Assembly (NCBI GenBank): GCA_002280475.1
Contig: NCEB01000010.1
Span: 23,682-87,681 of the forward strand
Reading direction: 5' to 3'
DNA length: 64,000 nt
DNA from: Brevundimonas subvibrioides
GTDB taxonomy: Bacteria; Pseudomonadota; Alphaproteobacteria; Caulobacterales; Caulobacteraceae
The notes under the pieces were generated by a model. The model was not told where the DNA came from, did not search any database, and was given only the letters and a program-made list of their open reading frames with translations. Shown here one piece after another: positions 48,202 to 57,662 of this stretch. A program made the position numbers and the translations under genes. The number at the start of each line of letters is the position of its first letter. Within the stretch, counting starts at the first letter, position 1.

Positions 48202-50061
48202 CTAGATTGTCGCGGCGTCCGCATTCGCACGGGCGCCGCGCGTCTGTTTGCGCCACAGGGCCGCGTACTCACCGCCCACGCGCGCGACCAGTTCGTGATG
48301 CGCCCCCCGCTCGATGATCCGCCCGGCCTTCAGCACCAGGATCTGATCGGCGTCGGCGATGGTCGACAGCCGGTGGGCGACCACCAGGGTGGTGCGTCCC
48401 GCCTTGGCCCTGCGAAGCGTCTTCTGGATCGCCGCTTCGGTCCGGCTGTCGAGCGCGCTGGTGGCTTCGTCCAGGATCAGGATCGAGGGATCGGCCAGAA
48501 GGGCGCGGGCGATGCCGACCCTCTGGCGCTCGCCGCCCGAAAGTTTCAGCCCGCGCTCGCCGACCTTGGTCTCCATGCCGTCCGGCAGGCCCCGGATGAA
48601 ATCGGCCAGTTCCGCCGCCTCGGCCGCCGCCCAGATGGTGGCCTCGTCCGCGTCCGGCCGGGCGAAGGCGATGTTGACCCTCAGGCTGTCGTTGAACAGG
48701 GCCACGTCCTGAGGCACCAGGGCCACCGCCTGACGCAGCGAGGCCTGGGTCACGAACCGGGCGTCGACCCCCTCGATCAGGACGCGGCCGTTCTGCGGAT
48801 CGAGCAGGCGCAGGGCCAGCTTGACGATGGTCGACTTGCCCGAGCCGGAAGGCCCCACCAGGGCGGTGGTCGTGCCGGGCGGCACCACGAACGTCACGTC
48901 TTCCAGCCCGCTGGACCGCGCATCGTGGCGATAGGAGACGTCCTCGAACGCCAGTGACGCGCCCTGATGGTCCTGAGAGCGCGGCAGGTCGGGCGCACCG
49001 GGGGCGTCGGCGACCAGGGGGCTCTGGCGCGTGACCTTCAGCATCTCTTCCATGTCGATGAAGGACTGGCGGATTTCCCGATAGGCGAAGCCCAGGATGT
49101 TCAGCGGCGCATAGAGCGAGATCAGGATCAGGACTGCGGCCGTGACGTCGCCCGGCCCCATCCGGCCGGCGGCGGCCTCGAACCCGGCCATCACCGCCAT
49201 GACGCCGAGGCCGACGTTCATGATCAGGGCCTGGACCGCGTTCAGAAGTGCCAGTGAACTGTTCGCCTTGATCGCCGCCGCGCCATAGACGCCGAGGGCC
49301 CTGTCATAGCCGTCCGCCGCTCGCGCCTCGGCGCCGAAGGACTTGACGGTCTCGTAGTTCAGCAAGGCATCCACCGCCTGCCCCGCCGCCTCGGTATCGG
49401 CGGTATTCATCGTGCGACGATGCTCGATCCGCCAGTTCGAGATGGAGAAGGTCAGCACGGCGTAGACGATGACCACGACGACAGCGACGGCGGCGAATCG
49501 CCAGTCGTAGGCCCCGCCCAGCACACCGGCGGCCAGGATCAGCTCCAGGCCCGTCGGCACCAGGTTGAAGGCCAGGATGCGCAGCAGGAAGTCGACCGAC
49601 CGCGCGCCCCGGTCCACCGTCCGCGACAGGGCCCCGGACCGTTTGGTCTGGTGGAAATCCAGCGACAGGTTCAGCGCATGGGCGAAGGTCTCGGCCGCCG
49701 CTCGCCGTTGGGCCGCCTGACGCACGGGGGCGAACACCACGTCCGACAGCTGAGGGGCCGCGCTGGACAGGAACCGGACCACGGCCCAGCCGACTGCGAA
49801 GCCCGCGAACCCCATGCCGATGGCGACGCCCGGGGGCTGATCGGCCGCCAGATGATTGACCGCCGCCCCGAGAACCAGCGGTGCCAGCACGCCCAGCGCC
49901 TTGCCGCCGATGGTCATCAGCACCGCCACGATCAACCTGAGCCGCAGCTGCGGTGCCTGGGACCGGCCGACCAGCCGGATCAGGTCGATGAGGGCCGGGA
50001 TGGTCTTGGGGTCCGGGGGCGGGTCCGCGACGGCTCCCGCCGCCTGCGCCTTCGCCTCCAT
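48202..50061 (-). CDS. Atm1/ABCB7-type ABC exporter (fused permease-ATPase)
   Basis: A 619-residue half transporter. The N-terminal part has six membrane helices (MTIGGKALGVLAPLVLGAAVN, AAVAVVVVIVYAVLTF, LLNAVQALIMNVGLG and others). The ATPase has Walker A LVGPSGSGKSTIVKLALRL, LVPQDVALFNDSL, LSGGERQRVGIARALLADPSILILDEATSALD. Atm1 relatives export glutathione-linked sulfur or metal species. The start at 50,061 has an AGGGGGATCG ribosome site; an in-frame ATG 13 codons earlier is weaker. Confidence 0.9.
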   Translation of the reverse strand: MEAKAQAAGAVADPPPDPKTIPALIDLIRLVGRSQAPQLRLRLIVAVLMTIGGKALGVLAPLVLGAAVNHLAADQPPGVAIGMGFAGFAVGWAVVRFLSSAAPQLSDVVFAPVRQAAQRRAAAETFAHALNLSLDFHQTKRSGALSRTVDRGARSVDFLLRILAFNLVPTGLELILAAGVLGGAYDWRFAAVAVVVVIVYAVLTFSISNWRIEHRRTMNTADTEAAGQAVDALLNYETVKSFGAEARAADGYDRALGVYGAAAIKANSSLALLNAVQALIMNVGLGVMAVMAGFEAAAGRMGPGDVTAAVLILISLYAPLNILGFAYREIRQSFIDMEEMLKVTRQSPLVADAPGAPDLPRSQDHQGASLAFEDVSYRHDARSSGLEDVTFVVPPGTTTALVGPSGSGKSTIVKLALRLLDPQNGRVLIEGVDARFVTQASLRQAVALVPQDVALFNDSLRVNIAFARPDADEATIWAAAEAAELADFIRGLPDGMETKVGERGLKLSGGERQRVGIARALLADPSILILDEATSALDSRTEAAIQKTLRRAKAGRTTLVVAHRLSTIADADQILVLKAGRIIERGAHHELVARVGGEYAALWRKQTRGARANADAATI

Positions 50062-50143
50062 CGATCCCCCTCGCCTGCCCGACCGCTCGCCTCTCGCCAT
50101 GGATCAGATATGGCGTGCGTCGCCCCCTGGCGAAAGGCGCGTC

Positions 50144-51160
50144 TCAGTTCAGGATGGCGATCGTCTCTATGATCTCGTCGACCGCCTCCTGGGTCGTCGC
50201 CCAGGAGCAGACGAACCGGACCGAGCCGTCATCGAACCGATAGCAGGCCCAACCGGCCGCGTTCAGCGCCTGATGCGCCTTGGCGGGCATTCGCAGGAAC
50301 ACCGCATTGGCCTCCACGGGGTGGGCGAGGACATAGGGCGAGCGCGTGACGATCCCCTCTGCCAGCCTTCGCGCCATCAGATTGGCGTGGGCCGCTCCAT
50401 CCTCCCAGGCGTTGGTTTCCAGCATCCCCAGGAACGGCGCGGCCAGATATCGGGCCTTGGACGCCTGCTGGCCCGCCTGTTTCAGACGGTTGTCGATCCG
50501 CCGCGCCAGCGACCTGTCGAACATGACGATCGCCTCGGTGCACAGCCCCCCGGCCTTGGCCCCGCCGAAGACCAGGACATCGACGCCCAGTCGCGCGATC
50601 TGGGTCAGGTCGAAGCCCGCCGCCGCCGCGTTGGCCAGGCGCGCGCCGTCCAGATGAACCCCGCACCCCTTGGTCTTCGCCGGCTCGATCAGGTGTCGCA
50701 ACTCTTCGGCCGTATAGACCGTGCCGTATTCGGTCGACTGGGTCAGGCTAAGCGCCGCGGGCGGCTGTCGATGGCCGACTTCGGACTCCTCCAGCGCCGC
50801 GGTCAGGGCCCGATGATCGATCTTGCCGGAAAAGCCCGGCAGTCCGATCAGACCGACCCCCTGGCCGAAGAAGCCGGGCGCGCCCGTCTCGTCCGTGCAG
50901 ACGTGGGCCGCGTGATGAGCCAGAACCGCCTCGTGCGGCCAGGCCAGCATAGACAGGGCGATGGCGTTGGCCGCCGTGCCGGAAAAGAGGAAGCGGATCT
51001 CAGCGTCGGCATCCAGCCTGCGCCGAATCTGGTCGGCCGCCTTCGCGGTGACGTCGTCGGCACCGTAGGCGCGAGCGAAGCCCTCGTTGGCCTCGACAAG
51101 CCCCCGCAGCGCCGCCGGCGCCATGCCCGCCGTGTTGTCTGAACCGAAGTCATAACGCAT
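50144..51160 (-). CDS. ltaA: Low-specificity L-threonine aldolase
   Basis: A PLP enzyme that cleaves threonine or allo-threonine to glycine and acetaldehyde. The 338-residue product starts MRYDFGSDNTAGMAPAALRGL. It has RFLFSGTAANAIALSML, HAAHVCTDETGAPGFFG, the aldolase HLDGARLANAAAAGFD and the Schiff-base Lys in DVLVFGGAKAGGLCTEAIV. Note HLDGARL. It begins 1 nt after the mscS stop, so the pair is likely co-transcribed. Similar folds include beta-eliminating lyases. Confidence 0.92.
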   Translation of the reverse strand: MRYDFGSDNTAGMAPAALRGLVEANEGFARAYGADDVTAKAADQIRRRLDADAEIRFLFSGTAANAIALSMLAWPHEAVLAHHAAHVCTDETGAPGFFGQGVGLIGLPGFSGKIDHRALTAALEESEVGHRQPPAALSLTQSTEYGTVYTAEELRHLIEPAKTKGCGVHLDGARLANAAAAGFDLTQIARLGVDVLVFGGAKAGGLCTEAIVMFDRSLARRIDNRLKQAGQQASKARYLAAPFLGMLETNAWEDGAAHANLMARRLAEGIVTRSPYVLAHPVEANAVFLRMPAKAHQALNAAGWACYRFDDGSVRFVCSWATTQEAVDEIIETIAILN

Positions 51161-51161
51161 G

Positions 51162-52151
51162 TCAGGCCTCGCTCTCGTCGGTCTCTCGCCCGGGGCCGAA
51201 TCCCGCGCTGCGCGGATCGGCGCGCCCCCGGCGAAGCGCGGCACCCTCCGCCGCCAACGGCAGGACCAGATCGTCGTCGCCGTAGGGCACGGCGACCTGG
51301 TGCGGGAACGGAATCTCGATCTCGGCGGCGTCCAGTCCCTCCTTGACCGCCTGGAACACGTCGGCGCGCGTTTGCCAGTAGTCCTCGGACCGGGTCCAGG
51401 CGGTAAGGGTGATCTCCATGGCGCTGTCCAGCATGTTGGTGACGCCCGCCCAGGGCGCGGGATCGTTGAGGACCGCCGCGTGTCCGGCGGCGGCGGCCAC
51501 CAGGACCTCTCGAGCCTTGGTCAGGTTTTCGCCATATCCGACGCCGATCTTCAGCTCGATCCTGCGGGTCTGCTGGCCCGACAGGTTCAGGATGAAGTCG
51601 CCGAACACCTTGCCGTTGGGGCACATGATCTTGACGTTGTTCACGTCCGAAAGCTGGGTGAAGAACAGGTCCAGCCGCTGCACCTTTCCGACGTTTCCGC
51701 CAATGTTGACGAGGTCGCCCACACGGTAAGGCCGCAGGATCAGCAGCATCACGCCGGCCGCGACATTGGACAGCGTACCCTGCAGAGCCAGACCCACGGC
51801 CAGCGACGCCGCGCCCAGAACCGCGATGATCGAGGTCGTCTGCACGCCCAGCCGCTGCAGCACGGCGATGAAGCCGATCAGGAAGACCAGCACCCGCACC
51901 ACCTGAACGGCGAAGCTGAGCACCGTCGGATCGTGTCGGAAGCCGCGAACCCGGCCGAGGCCCCTTCGCGTCGCCGACGACGCCCAGCGCGCCGCGAAGA
52001 TCGTGGCGACCAGGATGATAAGGGCGATGGACAGGTTGACCGCGAAGTCGCCGGCGATCTGGGTCAGCTTGGCGATCATGGCCGCGTCGAACGCGACGGC
52101 TTGCTCGCCCGACGACACGAGGGCGGCCAGGACGGTTTCAGTGGAAGTCAT
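51162..52151 (-). CDS. Small-conductance mechanosensitive channel MscS family
   Basis: A 329-residue MscS protein for turgor relief. Two to three helices (residues ~30-115) lead to the pore helix TTSIIAVLGAASLAVGLALQGTLSNVAAGVMLLILRPYRVGD, the most conserved feature, followed by the beta domain (VNIGGNVGKVQRLDLFFTQL, MCPNGKVFGDFILN) and the vestibule. A charged tail after residue 300 is variable. A single base separates its stop from the ltaA start. Confidence 0.93.
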   Translation of the reverse strand: MTSTETVLAALVSSGEQAVAFDAAMIAKLTQIAGDFAVNLSIALIILVATIFAARWASSATRRGLGRVRGFRHDPTVLSFAVQVVRVLVFLIGFIAVLQRLGVQTTSIIAVLGAASLAVGLALQGTLSNVAAGVMLLILRPYRVGDLVNIGGNVGKVQRLDLFFTQLSDVNNVKIMCPNGKVFGDFILNLSGQQTRRIELKIGVGYGENLTKAREVLVAAAAGHAAVLNDPAPWAGVTNMLDSAMEITLTAWTRSEDYWQTRADVFQAVKEGLDAAEIEIPFPHQVAVPYGDDDLVLPLAAEGAALRRGRADPRSAGFGPGRETDESEA

Positions 52152-52209
52152 GCAGGCGGTCTAACGCCGGATCACCGGAATGGAACCCTCCCGACGCATT
52201 TTCCACCTG

Positions 52210-53901
52210 TCACACGGCGGTCGCGATCCGCCCCCCGCCGCTCTCGATCGCGTCCAGCAGATCCATGACCTCGTCGAGGCTCGCGGCCTCGCGGGCCGGC
52301 TTGTCCCAACGGATACGGCTGATCCGGGGAAACCGCATGGCCAGCCCGGACTTGTGGCGGGGCGAGCGGTTCAATCCCTCGAAGGCGATCTCCAGCACCA
52401 GACCGAAGTCGCGCTCGGCCCGGACCGATCGGACCGGCCCGAACCGGTCGATGGTGTGGTCGCGGACGAACTTGTCCAGCTGTTTCAGCTCCTCGTCGGT
52501 GAACCCGAAATAGGCCTTGCCGACCGGCGTCAGGCGTCCCTCGGGGGTCCAGACGCCGAAGGTGAAGTCGGAATAGAAGCTCGACCGCTTTCCGTGGCCG
52601 CGCTGGGCGTACATCAGGACGCAGTCGACGGTGTGCGGATCGCGCTTCCACTTGAACCACGGCCCCTTGGGCCGACCGGCGACATAGGGCGCGTCCCACC
52701 GCTTCAGCATCAACCCCTCGGCCGCCGCCCCCACCGGCGGATCGGCCCTGAGCCGGCCCAGAGCCGCCCAGTCCTGGTAGTCGACGACGGGCGACAGGGT
52801 CAGTCGGTCGCCGCCGTGGGTCGCGACCATCGCCTCCAGCCGCGCGCGCCGCTCGCGCAGGGGCAGCCCCCGTAGGTCCTCCCCGTCCAGCGCCAGGGCG
52901 TCATAGGCGACGATGGCGGCGGGATAGGCCGCCATGGCCTTGGCATCGACCGTCTTGCGGTTCAGCCGCTGCTGGAGGTCGCCGAACGGCGCGATCTGCC
53001 CCTCTCTGAGCACGACCAGTTCCCCGTCGACCGCGCCTTCGAACGTCAGCCCGGCCATGACGTCGGGAAAGGACGCGGCGATCTCGTCACCTGTGCGCGA
53101 ATACATTCGCACGACGCCGGCCTCGCGCACGGCCTGCACCCGGATGCCGTCCCACTTCCACTCGGCCGCGTAGTCGGCGGGATGCAGTCGATCGAAGTCC
53201 ACGGCCTCGTCGATGGCGACGGCGAGCATCACCGGGCGGAACCGACCGGGGGCGTCGGGGTTCGGTCGCTCGGCCCGCCCCTCCAGCCAGGCGAACAGGT
53301 CGGCATATGGCGGGTCGACGGCGTGCCAGACTTCCTCGATTTCCGAGACATCCACGGGATCGAGGGACAGGACCGCCTCTTCGCCCGCTGGATCCGGCGG
53401 CTCAGAGACCCGCTCGGGCCGGATCAGGGCGGTCGCCGTTTTGGCCAGACGCGCCGACAGCCCAACGCGCAACGCGCCGGTGACCAGCTTCAGCAACGCC
53501 CAACGCCCCTTGGGCTGGAGCGCGTCCAGCCATCCCTCGATCAGGCCCTGGACCTCGGTGCGCTTGGCCGTTCTCAGCGCCTCGACCACCTCGCCGAGCT
53601 CGGGTTCGCGGTTCGGGCGGTAGTCCGGATCGGCGGGCCAGATCAGGGCGACGGTTTCGGCCAGGTCGCCGACGTAGTCATAGGACCAGCCGAACAGAAC
53701 CGGATCGACCCGCGCCTCCACCGCCCTGCGGATCATCGCGGGTTTGGCGGCGTCGAAGGTCAGATCGCCGGTCAGGGCCGCGAGGGCCCAGCCCCGATCC
53801 GGATCGGGGGTTGCGCGTAGATAGTCCCGCAACAGGATCAGTTTGGCGTTCCGTGATCCCGTCAGCGACAGGCGGTCCAGAAGTTCGGCAAAAGCGCGCA
53901 T
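52210..53901 (-). CDS. ATP-dependent DNA ligase
   Basis: A 563-residue ligase. The N-terminal helical region (residues ~1-200) is followed by the nucleotidyltransferase domain: motif I AAEWKWDGIRVQAV (adenylated Lys), the downstream motif DGELVVLR, IVAYDALALDGEDLRGLPL, EGLMLKRWDAPYVAGRPKGPWFKWKRDP and an OB fold to the C-terminus. Bacterial relatives usually sit with a ligase-associated MBL exonuclease and DEXH helicase; neither is adjacent. The neighbours here are an MscS channel gene downstream and an rcnB-like gene upstream. Confidence 0.93.
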   Translation of the reverse strand: MRAFAELLDRLSLTGSRNAKLILLRDYLRATPDPDRGWALAALTGDLTFDAAKPAMIRRAVEARVDPVLFGWSYDYVGDLAETVALIWPADPDYRPNREPELGEVVEALRTAKRTEVQGLIEGWLDALQPKGRWALLKLVTGALRVGLSARLAKTATALIRPERVSEPPDPAGEEAVLSLDPVDVSEIEEVWHAVDPPYADLFAWLEGRAERPNPDAPGRFRPVMLAVAIDEAVDFDRLHPADYAAEWKWDGIRVQAVREAGVVRMYSRTGDEIAASFPDVMAGLTFEGAVDGELVVLREGQIAPFGDLQQRLNRKTVDAKAMAAYPAAIVAYDALALDGEDLRGLPLRERRARLEAMVATHGGDRLTLSPVVDYQDWAALGRLRADPPVGAAAEGLMLKRWDAPYVAGRPKGPWFKWKRDPHTVDCVLMYAQRGHGKRSSFYSDFTFGVWTPEGRLTPVGKAYFGFTDEELKQLDKFVRDHTIDRFGPVRSVRAERDFGLVLEIAFEGLNRSPRHKSGLAMRFPRISRIRWDKPAREAASLDEVMDLLDAIESGGGRIATAV

Positions 53902-53936
53902 CGGACCTCATCTAGGCATGACGAGGCCCAAACGCG

Positions 53937-53966
53937 AAAACGCCCCGGAGGTCTCCCTCCGGGGCG
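53937..53966 (-). terminator. Terminator after rcnB-like gene
   Basis: A perfect 11-bp stem CGCCCCGGAGG / CCTCCGGGGCG with a TCTC loop lies 60 nt after the RcnB-like stop on the minus strand and is followed by TTTTCGCGTTT. Confidence 0.8.
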
Positions 53967-54026
53967 TCGTCTCAGGTCGGCGATGCGCCTCAAACGGCGA
54001 GGCGCCGCGCGCCGAGCGGTAGGCCC

Positions 54027-54572
54027 TTAGTTGAAGAGCCCCGCGATCACGGCGGAGATCAGGCCACCGGCGACGGCGGCGAGAACCACGTCATTGCCGC
54101 TGCGGACATAGTGGTATCCACGGGGCGGAGCGCGCAGGCCGTAGCGGTCGTAGTCGTTGATGACATAGCCGCGCGAATAGTGGCTGGGCAGGCGCTGGCC
54201 ATAGCCCCAGGTGCGGACCTGATAGCCGCGGGGCGCATAGTAGCGACCGGCGTTGTAGCGACGCTCGGCCCGCTGCCACCGCTCATAGGCCCGGGCCTGC
54301 TGGCGATACTGGCGCAGGTCCTGACGATACTCCCGACGATCCTCGCGCAGGTCCTGTCGGAACTCGCGACGGTCATGGCGGTTGTCGCGGTCACGGCGAT
54401 CCTCACGGCGGTCGTCGCGACGATCCTCGCGGCGGTCCTGACGCTGCTCCTGACGGTCGCCACGGTCGTAGCGCGACTGGGCGTCGGCGGCCGAGGCGGT
54501 CGCCATGGAGCCGGCGGCGATCAGGGCGACCAGGCTGGCGGTGCCAAGCGTCTTGAGAACGGGCTTCTTCAT
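54027..54572 (-). CDS. RcnB-family periplasmic protein
   Basis: A 181-residue protein with signal peptide MKKPVLKTLGTASLVALIAA and processing near ASAADA. The middle is an extremely charged tract of repeated D-R-R-E-D-R-R and R-Q-D-L-R units (residues ~35-90). The C-terminus is the RcnB domain: QRLPSHYSRGYVINDYDRYGLRAPPRGYHYVRSGNDVVLAAVAGGLI. RcnB in E. coli tunes nickel/cobalt export with RcnA; no rcnA is nearby, so a metal role is only by family. Confidence 0.85.
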   Translation of the reverse strand: MKKPVLKTLGTASLVALIAAGSMATASAADAQSRYDRGDRQEQRQDRREDRRDDRREDRRDRDNRHDRREFRQDLREDRREYRQDLRQYRQQARAYERWQRAERRYNAGRYYAPRGYQVRTWGYGQRLPSHYSRGYVINDYDRYGLRAPPRGYHYVRSGNDVVLAAVAGGLISAVIAGLFN

Positions 54573-54668
54573 GGCAGATACTCCTTGGGGCGTCGGAAAC
54601 TACCGACTTGCCCTCACCCTAGGAGCCTGTGGTTGAGCCGCATCTGAACGACGCCGCTCATCTGGTGT

Positions 54669-56495
54669 TCATGCGGCCGCGCGGCTTTCGTCGGCTTCCG
54701 TCAGGGCCCGAAGGCCCTCGCGCCCGGCGCTGACCGTCTGCATCAGTTGCGCCAGGGCAGCGAAATCGATGGGTTTGTTGAGATAGGCGTCAGCCCCGGC
54801 CTCCAGACCGGCCTCGTGATCCTCGTGGCGGGCGGACGCCGACAGCACCACGATGGGCGTATCCCGGTTCAGCCCGGCCTGCCGGATCAGGCGCGTGGCG
54901 CTCAGCCCGTCCATGACCGGCATGTTCACGTCCATGATGACCAGGTCGAAGGCCTGGGCAGCAGCCAGGTCGACGGCGATCTGGCCATTCTCGGCCGCCG
55001 TCGTCGCGTGTCCGGCCGAGCTCAGCCAGGCCTCCAGGATCATGCGATTGACGGGATGATCCTCGACCACCAGCACCGAGAAGGCCTGGCCGTCCTCGAC
55101 CTCTGCATCGACCGCCTGAGCGGCCACGACAGAATGCCACTCGACGACCTCGGCCTCGACCGAGAGGGTGAAGGTCGAACCGACGCCCGGGGTCGATGTG
55201 ACGGTGATGTCGCCACCCATGATATTGGCCATGCGTCGCGCGATGGTCAGGCCCAGGCCGGTCCCGCCGAATCGCCGCGTCGAGGAGACATCGGCCTGGG
55301 TGAAGGGCTGGAACAGGCGCTCCAGATCCTCGGGCGCGATGCCGGCCCCGCTGTCGGTGACGGAGAAGTCGAAGGCGCAGCGGCGATCGCCGATCCGACG
55401 GCTGCGGACCTGATAATCGACCGTCCCGGCCTCGGTGAATTTGACGGCGTTGGACAGCAGGTTCTGGATGACCTGACACACCCGCAGCGGGTCACCACGA
55501 ACCACGGCCGGCGTTTCGCCCTCGAAGCTGCAGACGAAATTCAGTCCCTTGGCCTCGGCCTGGGCGACGAAAGGACCCGTGACCCGGCGATGCAGGTCCT
55601 CCAGGTTGACGTCGATGACCTCGAAAGTCATCTTTCCGGCCTCGATCTTGGTCATGTCGAGAATGTCGTTCAGCAGGCTCAGCAGGTTGTCGCCCGAGTT
55701 GCGGATGATCGACAGATACTCGCGCTGCGTCGCCTCCAGCCGGGTCGCGCCCAAAAGCTGCGCCGCCCCCAGCACGCCGTTCATCGGGGTGCGCAGTTCG
55801 TGCGAGATGACACCCAGGAAGCTCGACTTGGCCTCATTGGCGGCGTCGGCCTTGTCGCGAGCGGCCTGAAGCTCCTCGATCAGGTGCGCCTGATGCTCCT
55901 GGAAGGCGCGGATACGCTCCTCCCGCAGCATGGTCATGGTGACGAGCACGAACAGACCGGCCGCCGTGAACGGCATGATGGCCAGGAAGGGCAGGAAGTT
56001 CGGCGTGCCCCAGGCGCTGGCCAGGATGGCGACGGCCACCAGCGAGTAAGGGGACGAGATCACGATCGCCTGCTTGGGCGAGCTCCGCAGCTGGGAGAAG
56101 ACCAGCACATAGCCGCCGATCAGCAGGGCCACGGCCAGCGAGTGTCCAAACGGATGGTCCGAGAACCAGGCCAGAAGCGGCGCCGACGCCCAGGCCGCCG
56201 TGGTCACGGTGGCGACGGCCGGGAACAGCAGGCCCCACCCCTTGTCGACCCGCCCGGCCATGCGGCGCTCGAAGGAGCCGCGGACCGCCCCGGCCGCGAC
56301 GGTCCCCGCGAACCACACCACGGCCTCGATGGCCCCCACGGTGGCCAGCAGCCCAAGCGCCCAGCTGGCGATGATGAGATAGCGCAGATACTGCGTCTGG
56401 AGGATCGCGGTCAGGGCCTGGGCGGCGTCGCCGGCCTGCGCCTGACGCCCCTGGCCCGCGCCGAGGTCCTTGCCGATCTCGTCGGAGCCAACCAT
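54669..56495 (-). CDS. Hybrid sensor histidine kinase with receiver domain
   Basis: A 608-residue membrane kinase. Residues ~35-190 contain six hydrophobic helices without a periplasmic domain, then a coiled coil (AFQEHQAHLIEELQAARDKADAANE). The kinase core has H-box SSFLGVISHELRTPMNGVLG, N-box NLLSNAVKFTEAG, G1 DSGAGIAPEDLERLFQPF and G2 GGTGLGLTIARRM. A C-terminal receiver has VLVVEDHPVNRM, the phospho-Asp in LVIMDVNMPVMDG and Lys in YLNKPID. No output partner is adjacent, so phosphotransfer is probably to an unlinked protein. Confidence 0.93.
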   Translation of the reverse strand: MVGSDEIGKDLGAGQGRQAQAGDAAQALTAILQTQYLRYLIIASWALGLLATVGAIEAVVWFAGTVAAGAVRGSFERRMAGRVDKGWGLLFPAVATVTTAAWASAPLLAWFSDHPFGHSLAVALLIGGYVLVFSQLRSSPKQAIVISSPYSLVAVAILASAWGTPNFLPFLAIMPFTAAGLFVLVTMTMLREERIRAFQEHQAHLIEELQAARDKADAANEAKSSFLGVISHELRTPMNGVLGAAQLLGATRLEATQREYLSIIRNSGDNLLSLLNDILDMTKIEAGKMTFEVIDVNLEDLHRRVTGPFVAQAEAKGLNFVCSFEGETPAVVRGDPLRVCQVIQNLLSNAVKFTEAGTVDYQVRSRRIGDRRCAFDFSVTDSGAGIAPEDLERLFQPFTQADVSSTRRFGGTGLGLTIARRMANIMGGDITVTSTPGVGSTFTLSVEAEVVEWHSVVAAQAVDAEVEDGQAFSVLVVEDHPVNRMILEAWLSSAGHATTAAENGQIAVDLAAAQAFDLVIMDVNMPVMDGLSATRLIRQAGLNRDTPIVVLSASARHEDHEAGLEAGADAYLNKPIDFAALAQLMQTVSAGREGLRALTEADESRAAA

Positions 56496-56576
56496 TCGTC
56501 CCCCGGCCGCGTGTAAACAGTCCCGATGACGACGCTAGGGCGAACCTTCTAAGACGAAATGAACGCTGGTTTTTTC

Positions 56577-56876
56577 CTAGGTCGGAGCTTCTTGCGGCGT
56601 CAGCGCCTTGATCGACAGGGCGTGCACCGGTCCCGCCAGTTCATCGGCCAGCAGCGCATTCACCGCGCGCTGGCGCGACACCCGCGATTGCCCCTCGAAC
56701 GCAACGGCCACCACGGTCAGATTGAAGTGACTCTCTCCGCCGGGCTTGGCGTCAATGCCGCCTTCATGGTGGTGGCCGGCGTGGCGCGCGCTGTCATCCT
56801 CGATCTCCAACCGGGTCGGCGCGAGCCCCTGAGTGAGTTTTTCCCGGATAATCGACGCGATAGGGCCTTCGGCCAT
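56577..56876 (-). CDS. bolA: BolA-family protein
   Basis: A 99-residue BolA protein with IASIIREKLTQGLAPTRLEIEDDSARHAGHH, VEGG-type loop and ESHFNLTVVAVAFEGQSRVSRQRAVNALLADEL with GPVHALSIKALTPQE. BolA binds Fe-S clusters with glutaredoxins and affects envelope stress. ATG 56,876 is chosen; longer starts would overlap the divergent dnaJ-like gene. Confidence 0.93.
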   Translation of the reverse strand: MAEGPIASIIREKLTQGLAPTRLEIEDDSARHAGHHHEGGIDAKPGGESHFNLTVVAVAFEGQSRVSRQRAVNALLADELAGPVHALSIKALTPQEAPT

Positions 56877-56922
56877 GCGGGTGTTCCTTGATGGTGACCA
56901 ATTCCCCCCTACACTGGGATCA

Positions 56923-57594
56923 ATGCCTGCATCGTTCCAGTACAAACCCCGCTTCAAGGATATGCGGATCAAGCCGCCGCGCCCCGAAGAGGAGGCGGCG
57001 GAGGCCGACGTCCTGCGCCTGAAGCCGGGCGAGAAACCCTGTCACTGGCCCGACTGCAGCCGTCCGGCCACGGCCCGGGCCCCGAAATCGCGCGAGCGGC
57101 TGAACGAGTTCTACGAGTTCTGCCAGCCGCACGCGGGCGAGTACAACAAGGGCTGGAACTTCTACGCCGGCATGTCCGAGGGCCAGATTCGCGCCGCCCA
57201 GGAGCGCGAGGCCATGACCGGGGGTCGTCCGACCTGGGAAATGAAGGCGGGCAAGATGTCGCGGGAAGCCGCCGCCTTCGCCTCCAAGATGGGCACGGCC
57301 AACACCACCGGCGCCGGCGGCTGGCACGACAGCTTCGGCCTGTTCGGCCGACGCGTGCGCGAACAGGCGGCGGCGGAAGAAGAGGGTCTGCGTCTGGGCA
57401 AGCTGGAGCGTCAGGCCCTCGCCGATCTCGACCTCGACGCCCGCACCGACAAGGCGGCGGTCAAGGCGCGCTATCACGAGCTGCTGAAACGCTTCCACCC
57501 CGACCTGAACCAGGGCGACCGGGGTGCCGAGGCCAAGCTCCAGCGCGTCATCAAGGCCTACAAGACCTTGAAGAAGGCCGGGATGGCGAACTGA
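56923..57594 (+). CDS. J-domain protein
   Basis: A 223-residue cytosolic protein with a C-terminal J domain (residues ~165-223): ALADLDLDARTDKAAVKARYHELLKRFHPDLNQGDRGAEAKLQRVIKAYKTL, containing HPD. The N-terminal region has CHWPDCSRPATARAPKSRERLNEFYEFCQPHAGEYN, a Cys-rich segment possibly metal binding, and a KMSREAAAFASKMG helix. It is not canonical DnaJ. It is divergent from bolA with a 46-bp spacer, a syntenic pair in Caulobacterales. Confidence 0.88.
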   Translation: MPASFQYKPRFKDMRIKPPRPEEEAAEADVLRLKPGEKPCHWPDCSRPATARAPKSRERLNEFYEFCQPHAGEYNKGWNFYAGMSEGQIRAAQEREAMTGGRPTWEMKAGKMSREAAAFASKMGTANTTGAGGWHDSFGLFGRRVREQAAAEEEGLRLGKLERQALADLDLDARTDKAAVKARYHELLKRFHPDLNQGDRGAEAKLQRVIKAYKTLKKAGMAN

Positions 57595-57662
57595 CACGAC
57601 GCCCGCTGGCGCGCCGCGCGGGCCGCACTAGATATGGGGACCAATCCTCACAGGAGCCCCCC

